46,935 bases of DNA from a virus. Location: IMG/VR virus record IMGVR_UViG_3300025886_000046, positions 1-46,935 of that record, one strand, 5' to 3'. The translations under genes were made by a program, and so were the position numbers. The notes beneath the pieces were generated by a model, which was not told the origin of the DNA, did no database searches, and was given only the letters and a program-made list of their open reading frames with translations. Positions 29,601 through 37,046 of this stretch are shown here, one piece after another. Position 1 is the first letter of the stretch; each line of letters begins with the position of its first letter.

Positions 29601-32600
29601 TTAAACTTGTATTAGCAGGTGTAAAATCTTTAATCATTTTAAATAATGAATTATCAAAAAATTTCATTAACCTAATAAAATCATTAAGGTCATAACCACT
29701 TATATATTTTTCAAAATAAGCATCTCTTAAAGTATCTAAATTAGGATAGTTATATCCTGATTCTGATATTTGTCTTGGGTCACCAATATAGTCTCCTAAG
29801 TTAAAATAACCCATTTGAGAATTAATATCATCATTAATTTGATCTTGTGGAGAAAAAGCTACCTCCATATAATCTACATTAGGTGTATAGCTTGCACTTT
29901 CAAAAGAAAGCTGTTGAAGTGATCTTATTCCAGATAAAGTATTACCCTCGGGCATTATTAACTCATTTGTAGTTATTTTATCTGTTACTCTATTTTTAAT
30001 TCCACCTAATACTTGGTCTTGGTGGATATATTCTCTATTTATTGAAAAATTACCATAATTAATATAAAAATCACTATTATTAATAAATGAAGAAGTCATA
30101 AAAGGTGCAGATCCTGTTATTTTAGGATGAACCGATATTCTACTTCCAGTATTTAAAAGAGTACCTAAATCTGCTCTAAATATTAATTCATTAGGAGCAC
30201 TATTTACCCCATTTCCTTCAAATGAAAATGGATTCATTGTATAATCATAAAATACATTTGGTAATATTTCTGTGTTATAATATCTTAATTCTTGTAAAGA
30301 ACCAGAAAATAAGGTATATGATTTACCTCCTACAGTTAAATTACTACTCCCCTTAGGGATAAATGCTTTTTCGGCATTAAAATAATAATTACTATCGAAA
30401 CCAGTAATTATACTTGATCCCGTAAATCCTAAATTTTTATTAATTTGATTAGCTGCATATAATGAAGCTGTATTATCAGTATTTACTGTAGTTTGTACTG
30501 ACCACCAATCTCCATCAAAGAAAGGTAAATATAAACTAGCAGATATATTTTCGTTTGAATTAACATCAGGTATAAATTTTAAAGTACCAAATTTATTTTT
30601 AGGATCTGGGATACTACCTGAATATGAACCACTAGCAAGACCACTTCCGGTGTACTCTAATACTAGAGCACTCACTGAATTTTCTAGATGGTATATAGAT
30701 TGTGAAACACTAGCATCTAGTGGAATTCCTGGGGCCTTAAATCTTAATTGTACTGTCTTTGGAGAATCATACCCATTGCCTAAATTAACATTAGGATCAA
30801 ATGAAGATGAAATAAAATACGTTCCTTCAGTATCAAATTTATAATTAAATACTCTCTGTTGTAAATCCCAATCTTGAGAATTATTTCTATCTTTACCCCC
30901 GAATTCATTTATTCTTAAAATAGTATCTGGGATACCATAAGAAGTGATTAAAGCCCTTAAACCAGGTACAGTACCTTTAGTTTTAATTAAATATGGTAAA
31001 TTATGGTATAAACGCTTATATAAACGCTTATTAGCATCATCTAATGGCATTATATCATTAGATGCCGATATTTGAGTATTTATGTATTCATACCCCGTAG
31101 GTGTATTAATTTCACCACCAATTGACCCCGTCATATTAATAAAAGGAAATGCACTACCTGAAGGTGTAATTCCTAAAAAAGCAGTATATAAATCATCAGT
31201 ATTAAAATTATTTGAATATAATTTTATACCAAAATCTTTAATAGCATCCGCTACTAAATCCTTAGAAATACCATAATTTAAACGGTTATCAGCATTATAT
31301 TTATTACTTAGATCTTTAGTGTACACCCAAGTATTATCATATTGTTGAGCAACCATATCAACAAACAACATATACTGATTATTGTTGGTATCATCTCTTA
31401 AATATTCAGGAATAGCATAATACAAATAATCTTGGTTATTGGTATCGTAATTAGAAGCCGATAATAATTGTCCTCCATAATTTATGCTTTCTTCATCTTC
31501 ACTCCCTAACCAATTTATAGCTTCTGTACTATTCGATGGGTATAATTCATAAGGGGGAAATGAACTAGATTTAGGCCAGGAATATTTAGATCCACTATTG
31601 TAATAAAGAAAATAATCATAACCGTCAAAATTATTAATAATTTCAATTATTTTATTTTCATATATTTTTTTAGATCTTTTATAAGAAACAGTATTTTGAG
31701 TATCACTTGTTATATTATTCGATAAAAGAGTTATAGAATTAGTATAATCTTCTATTAAATTTAATTTATAAGAAAAATTCTTTAATCTTGTTGTTGCTGA
31801 GCTAAAATTTATAAAATCTGAGTATCTTTCATAATCTACATTAATAGATATCTCTTGTTTATTTAAAAGAGTTTGTAATTGTCTCGCAGAACTAGTAACA
31901 TTACTTTTAGTTAATTCATTATTATTATAAAGTTGTCCTGATTCTCCCGTTTGTTGGGTTATATTTAAATTAAAGTTAGGACCCTTAATATAATCTTGAC
32001 TAATACCACTAAAAGGTGTAAAAGGAAATTTTACTTGATACATTTGAGGAGTGGAAACTTCCTCTACTACCCATAAAGTAGATTTTATATCAAAAGTAGA
32101 TGGTAAGGGTTCATATAATTTTATTAAAATAGTGGGATCATCTGAATCCTCATCTTCTATTTTAATATTATTGGCTATAATAGTTTGATTCTGTCCAAAA
32201 TTTAAATAAAAATCAACAAAATACCCAGCTTCTTCTCTATAATTTATAAATTCTCTAACTGTATTAATTATATCAGCATTAAGAATAGTATTACTATCTA
32301 ATCTAATTTCAGTTCTATCAGAAGATATATCTGTTATATAATAATTTAAATTGATGTTAGAACCTAACCTATATCTATAAAAAGAATAAAGTATACTATA
32401 TATAGAATTATCATACCCTAAATTTTTTAAGTCTAATTCAGGTGTTAAAACTATATCTCCTTTAAGAACATCATAACTAGTTAGTTTTAAAGTTTCATTT
32501 AAAGGATATATTAAAATATTATTTTCATCATATACATAAAATTCAATATAGTCCGTTTCTTCATTAAATACCGTATCTAAATCTGATGATGCAATTAGTT

Positions 32601-32679
32601 CTTGATCACTAGAAATATATTCTTGGTATTCAAAATTATCAGGGTTTAATGCTTGTATAATTATTTTATCTTCTTCCAT
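23605..32679 (-). CDS. 3024-residue baseplate/tail structural protein
   Basis: This is the largest gene in the window. The N-terminal 500 residues are Asn/Tyr/Asp-rich. At about 565-600, LIKTKGTVPGLRALITSYGIP resembles the K.KGT..GL..L...(Y/L)G.P signature of gpI-type tail proteins. About 640-800 looks like a LamG/concanavalin-type beta-sandwich. At about 1030-1045 is a KQHLLERNRVRPPQ motif; at about 2210, INCQPLINNF; at about 2940, ITNAGSGYSINDSLTL. The layout suggests a multi-domain baseplate wedge or tail component that combines several roles separated in T4, where gp7 has about 1030 residues. No signal peptide or protease motif is recognised. Confidence 0.8.
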   Translation of the reverse strand: MEEDKIIIQALNPDNFEYQEYISSDQELIASSDLDTVFNEETDYIEFYVYDENNILIYPLNETLKLTSYDVLKGDIVLTPELDLKNLGYDNSIYSILYSFYRYRLGSNINLNYYITDISSDRTEIRLDSNTILNADIINTVREFINYREEAGYFVDFYLNFGQNQTIIANNIKIEDEDSDDPTILIKLYEPLPSTFDIKSTLWVVEEVSTPQMYQVKFPFTPFSGISQDYIKGPNFNLNITQQTGESGQLYNNNELTKSNVTSSARQLQTLLNKQEISINVDYERYSDFINFSSATTRLKNFSYKLNLIEDYTNSITLLSNNITSDTQNTVSYKRSKKIYENKIIEIINNFDGYDYFLYYNSGSKYSWPKSSSFPPYELYPSNSTEAINWLGSEDEESINYGGQLLSASNYDTNNQDYLYYAIPEYLRDDTNNNQYMLFVDMVAQQYDNTWVYTKDLSNKYNADNRLNYGISKDLVADAIKDFGIKLYSNNFNTDDLYTAFLGITPSGSAFPFINMTGSIGGEINTPTGYEYINTQISASNDIMPLDDANKRLYKRLYHNLPYLIKTKGTVPGLRALITSYGIPDTILRINEFGGKDRNNSQDWDLQQRVFNYKFDTEGTYFISSSFDPNVNLGNGYDSPKTVQLRFKAPGIPLDASVSQSIYHLENSVSALVLEYTGSGLASGSYSGSIPDPKNKFGTLKFIPDVNSNENISASLYLPFFDGDWWSVQTTVNTDNTASLYAANQINKNLGFTGSSIITGFDSNYYFNAEKAFIPKGSSNLTVGGKSYTLFSGSLQELRYYNTEILPNVFYDYTMNPFSFEGNGVNSAPNELIFRADLGTLLNTGSRISVHPKITGSAPFMTSSFINNSDFYINYGNFSINREYIHQDQVLGGIKNRVTDKITTNELIMPEGNTLSGIRSLQQLSFESASYTPNVDYMEVAFSPQDQINDDINSQMGYFNLGDYIGDPRQISESGYNYPNLDTLRDAYFEKYISGYDLNDFIRLMKFFDNSLFKMIKDFTPANTSLTSGVVIKQHLLERNRVRPPQVSWINSAYSGTLKPQVRDYSTGSGDTGAYEFVSGSSIYRFSGGTGGSLQQYAGLNTSPSASAYGLSNIYSLTQSFSESLEGRLGREVKIIFNQDEFYNGEFSGSEFIATTQSLSPDCIPYHKSPDAPLNYYPLFFSDSTSDIFYGTTTLEFWQDNRNEPLPGYVWIFTQRNPSTQEYEATKIKLAARDYYGNEVRDYLLGVEFVQFIFPEGFKKYFIEGVTINPNSALLNVDTQRGDYRFVSSSNGGTENWSLRVSGDVSSSANPSVAGFDPNSQNFFHALTNVQLQAIRYYNNVYNDALGFFDTGSIDYLTTGILGNQEAYDWGVYTIPRTPNVPWILSASIAYSSSGGNTVIDDISSVGIYHSGSSVTSNLGVTTIGINPYDPSESRTTGSFRLPPISINLDSSFFNTNISNAAFGDQIHPFRLPYTFSTDTTFGNSNFKEIAFNNSSINLATRMYISLTTNDGDSYLNRTNTFNNANSFTLFNANDINNTITVSNASTVLNGSGVIFADSGNQWMIKEFSAGNAVGVGNQFTDLTPIEFLPSTINDASGHALITQAGTASFDYDFSEFTVGGVAANPPRAKAANINPREGTGSPIPPGYTNPNFSSIENYSFFTTSISDGKIKAKIDYAGLRNYISDAGGVPSSAVVYMEYSVTATQHTPTPIDGQPGQPTIPLANSVTVFQGEESFAGSILSGPSEIVGSRSTFTINNTPENKSRGNIQNNVGPQASDPTNLGKRFYELGFTGYGQTFEYFIPSFTFQLYYQSNIGGTSGGNTSGATAVEGVGNSSTTSPSSQPTTINLGSISQGSNSSRSRILYGLARSINQLNGNLQQRLWVTGSQHNPRQLITSSLYVKNANIDPEQVITFPDSPINNIYRTSSYIEDRYSVTGSGAVTFQYTDALTNSLKSKTLSDEEIVYVNVRNGGTTPTQTSGGSISSTLEESNTLYPTINTTESMYFVETYITGTSYPNLTPILGVYPNTLFQPGTNLNYPQLFITNSIQDPESGYRFTGSLQIYKGNADNINSLGVPVFSRDFIVPNSESIQDIELSGSFISNFKYNDTFRIAIQADKNLGSFLDITEYSMSIFPSESKFGSILDDPSDYGSAIYGDDAYGGSSAILTPGYGKYSVPVLTPTIVPNFYSDGVLPFALAINCQPLINNFNLQRQSTYLMDVDYTNQLGTLIPVNQAQILSGSAQRATVPDSNYTQHTWTDIRYDGSKAQSKFLNVWSPTDFGTYGQLPVIELRNAYFGYFSSIKDPYPIKNDVTRLNMSYLVDGQSNALPPSLQGVAKDIVEKTFPVGKTTKLAIDIKADAQVLEEINDEHKIISVGTYLAPVLYSQTSSRGYSSGIPLSGSGRISLYDNPDTGFTDYSFVAEGTSSAETGRSVSFYSQPSSNYTTGSYAEKAYLLNTEPEGAVAFVSESFRSSGQDTSQQQYLSTIQAVPTTYIYSADYHRKGNWKRKTKRREYIEFTTKLGLEYTYDGVTTNIPFNATDIRLRVWKGNQPYDAGSVVDKVDFVGSSVVTRRSGGSFWSKSTSTTSYSVSSGLKLDRDNKLNMQVDEAIVESILNSRGLGGKGVEDGGAIQGLEWVFYANSGENIYKKDSYIRWKVEADILSGNNNKNTINPVGFPGPSFASKLSLIGSKTHLLENENTASAPYWVFANDLPPSAVPSTDTSTKYLYMSASLINEAYGGDFSQGELPYNPGPYIGFPGNQEPKSSKIGEVVSSVFIQENDEIRFGNNENYSYKIVKVWAPQENVMDDDIGRVKIELDRPLPGSDATNGGASALNKDFFLLRRYVPNANSVFLEMPYPYSLSTISASFEETQTPNGQLLRNPQELLGSIITQPTASPVGSYTNVPLSSSAGFSTQTGEGALATIIVSGSGGDSEGIISYIEITNAGSGYSINDSLTLDNSTINPNDDCLIRLTPLDIGRTTTLVQDNIPTEFTSPGIMFPEFPSVQVETSASVIINELISKGVIDN

Positions 32680-32686
32680 ACTTTAT

Positions 32687-33202
32687 TTAAAAATATCCTA
32701 TTCCTGTAACGTTACTAGTATCTTCTTGTAATTCTTTTGGTGCTAAATCCCCTATATCCTGGGATAGTTGTTCAGCTGATGTAGCTAAAGTAGATTGAGC
32801 TCCTTCTAATTCTGATTGTAATTTAGATAATTTATCCTGCAATTCCGGAGATGCACTACCTGATATAGATATTTTTAAATTTTCCATTTGTAATGTAAGA
32901 TTATCAGATCTAAGGCTAGCAATTTCTGCTCTTAATGCTTCTATTTCTAAACTATTATCTTCAAAATTTATATATTCACCACTTGTTTTAACTAAATATT
33001 CATGAGAATTTACTTCTCCATTAGGGGGAATGTCATAAAAAAGTTCATTATATTGATTAAAAAATTCTTCTACAGAAGGTTGAACTAATAAATCCTCTCC
33101 TATAGAAGTAACCCCCAATTCACTAAAACTAGTATCTATAGTTTTTACATATTGGGCTTTACTAAAAACTTCTTTTGTTAAATCAATTCTTTGTTTTGCC
33201 AT
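32687..33202 (-). CDS. Coiled-coil hypothetical baseplate-cluster protein
   Basis: The product is 171 residues. Residues about 80-150 (LEIEALRAEIASLRSDNLTLQMENLKI... and LQDKLSKLQSELEGAQ, each shown in part) form a heptad-rich coiled coil. The N-terminal half is acidic. It starts MAKQRIDLTKEVFSKAQYV and begins 2 bases after the stop codon of the upstream gene. It sits between the DNRLRE-like protein and the giant baseplate protein, so it may help multimerise a baseplate component. Function unknown. Confidence 0.65.
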   Translation of the reverse strand: MAKQRIDLTKEVFSKAQYVKTIDTSFSELGVTSIGEDLLVQPSVEEFFNQYNELFYDIPPNGEVNSHEYLVKTSGEYINFEDNSLEIEALRAEIASLRSDNLTLQMENLKISISGSASPELQDKLSKLQSELEGAQSTLATSAEQLSQDIGDLAPKELQEDTSNVTGIGYF

Positions 33203-33204
33203 TA

Positions 33205-34356
33205 TTAATTAATCACTTTAAAGTAATAATCTTCATCTTTAACTATTATACTACCATTAATTGTAGTTTTAACTAATATTTTATAATATCTTTCAGGTTG
33301 TAAACCATTCATATATACATCAAAATAATTACTAGTATTGTCACAACTTATTTGTGTAAAATTACTATCAAAATCTACAATAAACTCATTAGTATCCAAA
33401 TCTTGAATAGCATAATAAGATGCTGTTGGTAAAGCATAATTAGTAGTGTATACAGATGCTGTTTGGAATGTACGAACTGGGAATTCAGGACGCACGTTTA
33501 ATCTAAATCTATTAAAACTTTGAGAGTAAAAAATCCCGGGGTTTTGGTCTACTCCTACAAATAAATCAGTTGTTGTTATTTCATTTAAAGTTGTATCATA
33601 TGAATAATCATCCCATTTTAATTCTAAAACAGGAGGGTATATTGTATTTGTATCTACAGAATAATATTTTAATATAGGTTGTATTGATCTATTTGCTGTA
33701 AATTCAATACTATCATCCCATTTTAATATAAACCCTTGGTTTTCATATTGTAAATATGTTCCTGGGGCTATATTTTTACTACTTGAGTACCATAATTTTA
33801 TTGTATCTGTAACTCCAATATTTAAATCCTTAGTGGATCTTACATTAAAAGTTTGTGAACCCACAAGTGAAGTTATACTATCATTATTTGAACCTGTTAA
33901 CCATGTTCCTCCACCACTATTACCTGATGTGTAAGAACTAGTGGTAAATGGTAAAATATCGTCTACTGCCCATTTTTTAGATCCAGAATAAGTCTGGAAT
34001 ACCCAACTTGTGCCATCAACTGTTTGGGGAGAATCTAAATATTGTCCAGTACCATTGACCCAAGATCCAGATATAGGATAAACATATAATGTTGAGTTTT
34101 GGGTAATACCTTCTGCTACCGATATAGAGGTTTTTAAACTACTAGACCAGTTTGAAGAAGATATTTTAGTATCAAAAACACTATCTATTTCTGCTTGATC
34201 AAATTGAATTAAACTTCTAGCTACTCTTGGGGTAGGAGTTAAAGTAATAGGATACTCACTATTTATTTCTAATAAGGAATCTAAACCTGTATTCATAGCG
34301 GGGTAGCCAGAATATATAGTTGCATCTTTGATTGGGAATAATTTATATACTGCCAT
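33205..34356 (-). CDS. DNRLRE-like baseplate/appendage protein
   Basis: The product is 383 residues. The N-terminal part (KDATIYSGYPAMNTGLDSLL, then RVARSLIQFD) fits the D..I....P..N.G....L......RSL..FD pattern of DNRLRE-type beta domains, with STLYVYPISGSWVNGTGQYL as a following strand pair. The second half (about 230-383) includes YPPVLELKWDDY and a fibronectin-like tail. It follows the gp6-like gene by 2 bases in transcription order, so it is probably a baseplate wedge or peripheral protein in place of T4 gp7/gp8. It has no enzyme motif. Confidence 0.65.
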   Translation of the reverse strand: MAVYKLFPIKDATIYSGYPAMNTGLDSLLEINSEYPITLTPTPRVARSLIQFDQAEIDSVFDTKISSSNWSSSLKTSISVAEGITQNSTLYVYPISGSWVNGTGQYLDSPQTVDGTSWVFQTYSGSKKWAVDDILPFTTSSYTSGNSGGGTWLTGSNNDSITSLVGSQTFNVRSTKDLNIGVTDTIKLWYSSSKNIAPGTYLQYENQGFILKWDDSIEFTANRSIQPILKYYSVDTNTIYPPVLELKWDDYSYDTTLNEITTTDLFVGVDQNPGIFYSQSFNRFRLNVRPEFPVRTFQTASVYTTNYALPTASYYAIQDLDTNEFIVDFDSNFTQISCDNTSNYFDVYMNGLQPERYYKILVKTTINGSIIVKDEDYYFKVIN

Positions 34357-34358
34357 AA

Positions 34359-36215
34359 TTATAAGTTTACTACTTGTCCTTTTATATCTATATTAGGAAA
34401 TTTAACTTCAAATATCATAGGATCTATTGAAGGATAAATTACTTTATTTTGTGTTGCTCCATCTATATCATACGCATATGAAGAATATCCTTGAGATATA
34501 TCGTTTTTATTTGTTATTGTTATATTTTTAACAGTTTGTACTCCACTAACACTATCTAATGCTATTTCTAATTGAGATAAAATAATTGGTTGGTTTATTT
34601 GTCTATTAGTAGTATTTAAAAAATTATTTATTATACTAATACAAGTTCTTAATATTTGATTATTATTAACTTCTGGGATAGTAATTATTTGAAATTCAAC
34701 TCCTAGGTTTATTATAAAAGCATCTTTTATATTAATACTATCTCCTATCATTCTATAATGACTTAAATATGTTTTTATATTTTGTTTTAAACTCGGAGAA
34801 GTTAATGCTAAAGTACCATTATTATTTTGACCTAAAACATATAAATCTAAAGTAGCATCTTCTTCATTAGATAAAGGTTTTTGAGCATATGCCTTAGTTA
34901 CTATACCATATTTTCCAGGCATACTTAAAGTTCTAATTAAATAATCATCAGCAGTAACTGCTCTTAATTGAGTATTAGAATTAGATAATATGTTTTCTCT
35001 TAATTCAGTTATTGTATCTCCACCTCTACCCCCAGATGCAGCATTAGGGTTATTTACAGCTATAGAATTTACTACATAGTCTGCTGTATTAGAATTTAGG
35101 TTAGTTTTTTGGAATTTAATGTCTGCTGTACTTAAAAATGTTAATGAATTTGCAGGTACATTAGAAACTACACCACCACCCGATAGATACTGTACTGTAA
35201 TTGTTGTTTCAGAAGGGGCTATACCATAAGTATTAGTAAAAATAAAATTAGTTGGGCTATAAGCTGTAGTTAATTTTTCTTTTTTAAAGGTTAAACCTAA
35301 CCCAACATTATCTGGGTTTGGTATTATTAATTCAGCTGTATCATTTGGGTTACCAGACCCAAATTGTATTTGGGTTTGTGTTGGATTTAAAACTCTAGAT
35401 GTAAATCTAAATGGAGTTTGTCTTGTTTGTAATATATAAGGAACATTTCCCTCGTTTTGAAAATTATTAGGATCGTTTATATTTGTATTTTTAGTTTCTT
35501 CAAATACTAATTCTTGTGCTAAATAATTAACTTCTGAGTATTTATTGCCCTCACCATCAAATACATCTATAATACCACCCATTTGGTTGTCGTTTACAAT
35601 TATTGAAGGAAATGCTTGATAAGCTCCTATATTAGCTTCAACAGATCTAACTTCACCAGATAAAGCATTTCTTTGTTTTTTTAGTAAATAATATGAAGGT
35701 TCACCTGATGTTATTTGGGCTATAGAAATTTCAGTTGGGTCTGTTGAACTAGAAACAGTAAAATCAACGGCGTCTTCAATAGTAAAAGTAATCCCTCTAT
35801 CAGAATTTACACTGGTGTTTTCAGGTACTAAAAGGGCATAGTCATAATCAGGGACATATTCATTTCCTATTTGTTTAGAAGGAATTTGTTGATAAAATTC
35901 AATAACAGTTGTTGCTAACCCTGTTAATTTAGGTTTATAACCAAACATATACGCCATTTCATATAAATTATTATTTTGGTTAGCAAATTGTAAATATGTT
36001 TCTTGTATTTGTGAATCTAAATAAAAAGATAATACATCACCTACATAAGCAGCTTGCTCCATAAACATCATACCAGTGGATGTAGCATCAAAATCTGTGT
36101 AGGTATTAGGAAAATAAGTTTGAGTGAAATTAATTAATTCACTTCTTAAGCTTGTAAATCCTCTATTTGTATAGGATATATTTCTATTTATATTTGGGTT
36201 TTGATATGTAGCCAT
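34359..36215 (-). CDS. Baseplate wedge protein, gp6/gpJ-like
   Basis: The product is 618 residues, similar in length to T4 gp6 (about 660). Support comes from the N-terminal SLRSELINFTQTYFPNTYTD followed by TSTGMMFMEQAAYVGDVLSF, a conserved opening in T4-like gp6 homologues, and from the later VTADDYLIRTLSMPGKYGIV, typical of the Baseplate_J domain. The C-terminus has SQLEIALDSVSGVQTVKNI, the J-family end. The gene overlaps the gp25-like gene by one base (TAATG), the usual adjacency. gp6 homologues form the inner ring of the baseplate wedges. Confidence 0.85.
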   Translation of the reverse strand: MATYQNPNINRNISYTNRGFTSLRSELINFTQTYFPNTYTDFDATSTGMMFMEQAAYVGDVLSFYLDSQIQETYLQFANQNNNLYEMAYMFGYKPKLTGLATTVIEFYQQIPSKQIGNEYVPDYDYALLVPENTSVNSDRGITFTIEDAVDFTVSSSTDPTEISIAQITSGEPSYYLLKKQRNALSGEVRSVEANIGAYQAFPSIIVNDNQMGGIIDVFDGEGNKYSEVNYLAQELVFEETKNTNINDPNNFQNEGNVPYILQTRQTPFRFTSRVLNPTQTQIQFGSGNPNDTAELIIPNPDNVGLGLTFKKEKLTTAYSPTNFIFTNTYGIAPSETTITVQYLSGGGVVSNVPANSLTFLSTADIKFQKTNLNSNTADYVVNSIAVNNPNAASGGRGGDTITELRENILSNSNTQLRAVTADDYLIRTLSMPGKYGIVTKAYAQKPLSNEEDATLDLYVLGQNNNGTLALTSPSLKQNIKTYLSHYRMIGDSINIKDAFIINLGVEFQIITIPEVNNNQILRTCISIINNFLNTTNRQINQPIILSQLEIALDSVSGVQTVKNITITNKNDISQGYSSYAYDIDGATQNKVIYPSIDPMIFEVKFPNIDIKGQVVNL

Positions 36216-36622
36216 TAAGTAAAGTTTAATTCTAATTCATCATTAATGTTAGTATTTGGAATGCTATAATTTATTTTAACAGTAATAGCATTTTTATCCT
36301 GGTTTTGGAGTATTACTACTTCTTCTAATAATACGTTTGGAAAATTATTTAATATTTTTTCTTGAATATCTTGTTTTAGATAATCTAAATTTTCTGTTTC
36401 TATTTTAGTAAAAATAAAAGATCTTAAACCTCCTCCAAAGGTAGGATTTGCAGGTCTTTCTCCAGGGTTTGTTAATAAAAAATTAATTAAATTAACTTTA
36501 ATAGCATCTCTAGTTTGAAAATTAGGAGTAAATACCGCCTCTCCATCTATAGGAAGGTTAAAACCTATAGCTGTACCTGGTGCTAGATCATTTGGGTATA
36601 TTTGTCCTACTAAATATGCCAT
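36215..36622 (-). CDS. Baseplate wedge protein, gp25-like
   Basis: The product is 135 residues, the usual size for gp25. The core NLINFLLTNPGERPANPTFG, then GLRSFIF, at about residues 44-70 carries the G-E-R-P variant of the family's EPR motif (the gp25/lysozyme-like fold of contractile tails and type VI secretion TssE). The C-terminus ends in strands NAITVKINYSIP. It joins the tail sheath/baseplate to the wedge through gp6. It overlaps gp6 by one base and is preceded by the 130-residue gene 3 bases away. Confidence 0.9.
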   Translation of the reverse strand: MAYLVGQIYPNDLAPGTAIGFNLPIDGEAVFTPNFQTRDAIKVNLINFLLTNPGERPANPTFGGGLRSFIFTKIETENLDYLKQDIQEKILNNFPNVLLEEVVILQNQDKNAITVKINYSIPNTNINDELELNFT

Positions 36623-36625
36623 ATT

Positions 36626-37018
36626 TTATTTTTTCATTAACCCCATTATTTGATCCATACTTACACTTCCTTCTGGAAGTTTACCATTTGGGGATGTTGT
36701 ATCCATTCCCGGTGTTACACCCATAGGAATATTAGAGGTTGTTGCATTAATTGTTCCATTTGCTCCTGGCATCATTGATCCTAATACATTTTGGATATTT
36801 TCTCGCATAGCCATTCTACTATCTTCAGGCATTGGAGTTTGCATTACAGGATTCATGGGGTTAGGTGTTCCTATACCCGTTGATGGAGGTGCTGTTTTAG
36901 TTTCGATAACTGTGTGTTTAGGTGAACGTACTGCTTCCATAAGAATATCTTTCATTTCTTCTTGGATTGCTTCTTTTACGGCTTCCTTTACGATTGTTTT
37001 TAGTTGACTTAGTTTCAT
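36626..37018 (-). CDS. Hypothetical protein with N-terminal amphipathic helix
   Basis: The product is 130 residues. Residues 1-32 are a charged helix (LKTIVKEAVKEAIQEEMKDIL); the rest is Pro/Met/Gly/Asn-rich and probably disordered, ending MDQIMGLMKK. No domain is recognised. It follows the late motif at 37029-37042 by 10 bases and lies 3 bases before the gp25-like gene. A tail-assembly or minor virion role is suggested only by context. Confidence 0.65.
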   Translation of the reverse strand: MKLSQLKTIVKEAVKEAIQEEMKDILMEAVRSPKHTVIETKTAPPSTGIGTPNPMNPVMQTPMPEDSRMAMRENIQNVLGSMMPGANGTINATTSNIPMGVTPGMDTTSPNGKLPEGSVSMDQIMGLMKK

Positions 37019-37028
37019 ACGTATATGA

Positions 37029-37042
37029 TTTATTATAAATAT
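37029..37042 (-). promoter_or_regulatory. Late promoter motif ATATTTATAAYAWA
   Basis: ATATTTATAATAAA on the minus strand, in the 28-base gap upstream of the 130-residue gene. It would start the transcript carrying the gp25- and gp6-like genes. Confidence 0.65.
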
Positions 37043-37046
37043 TAAA

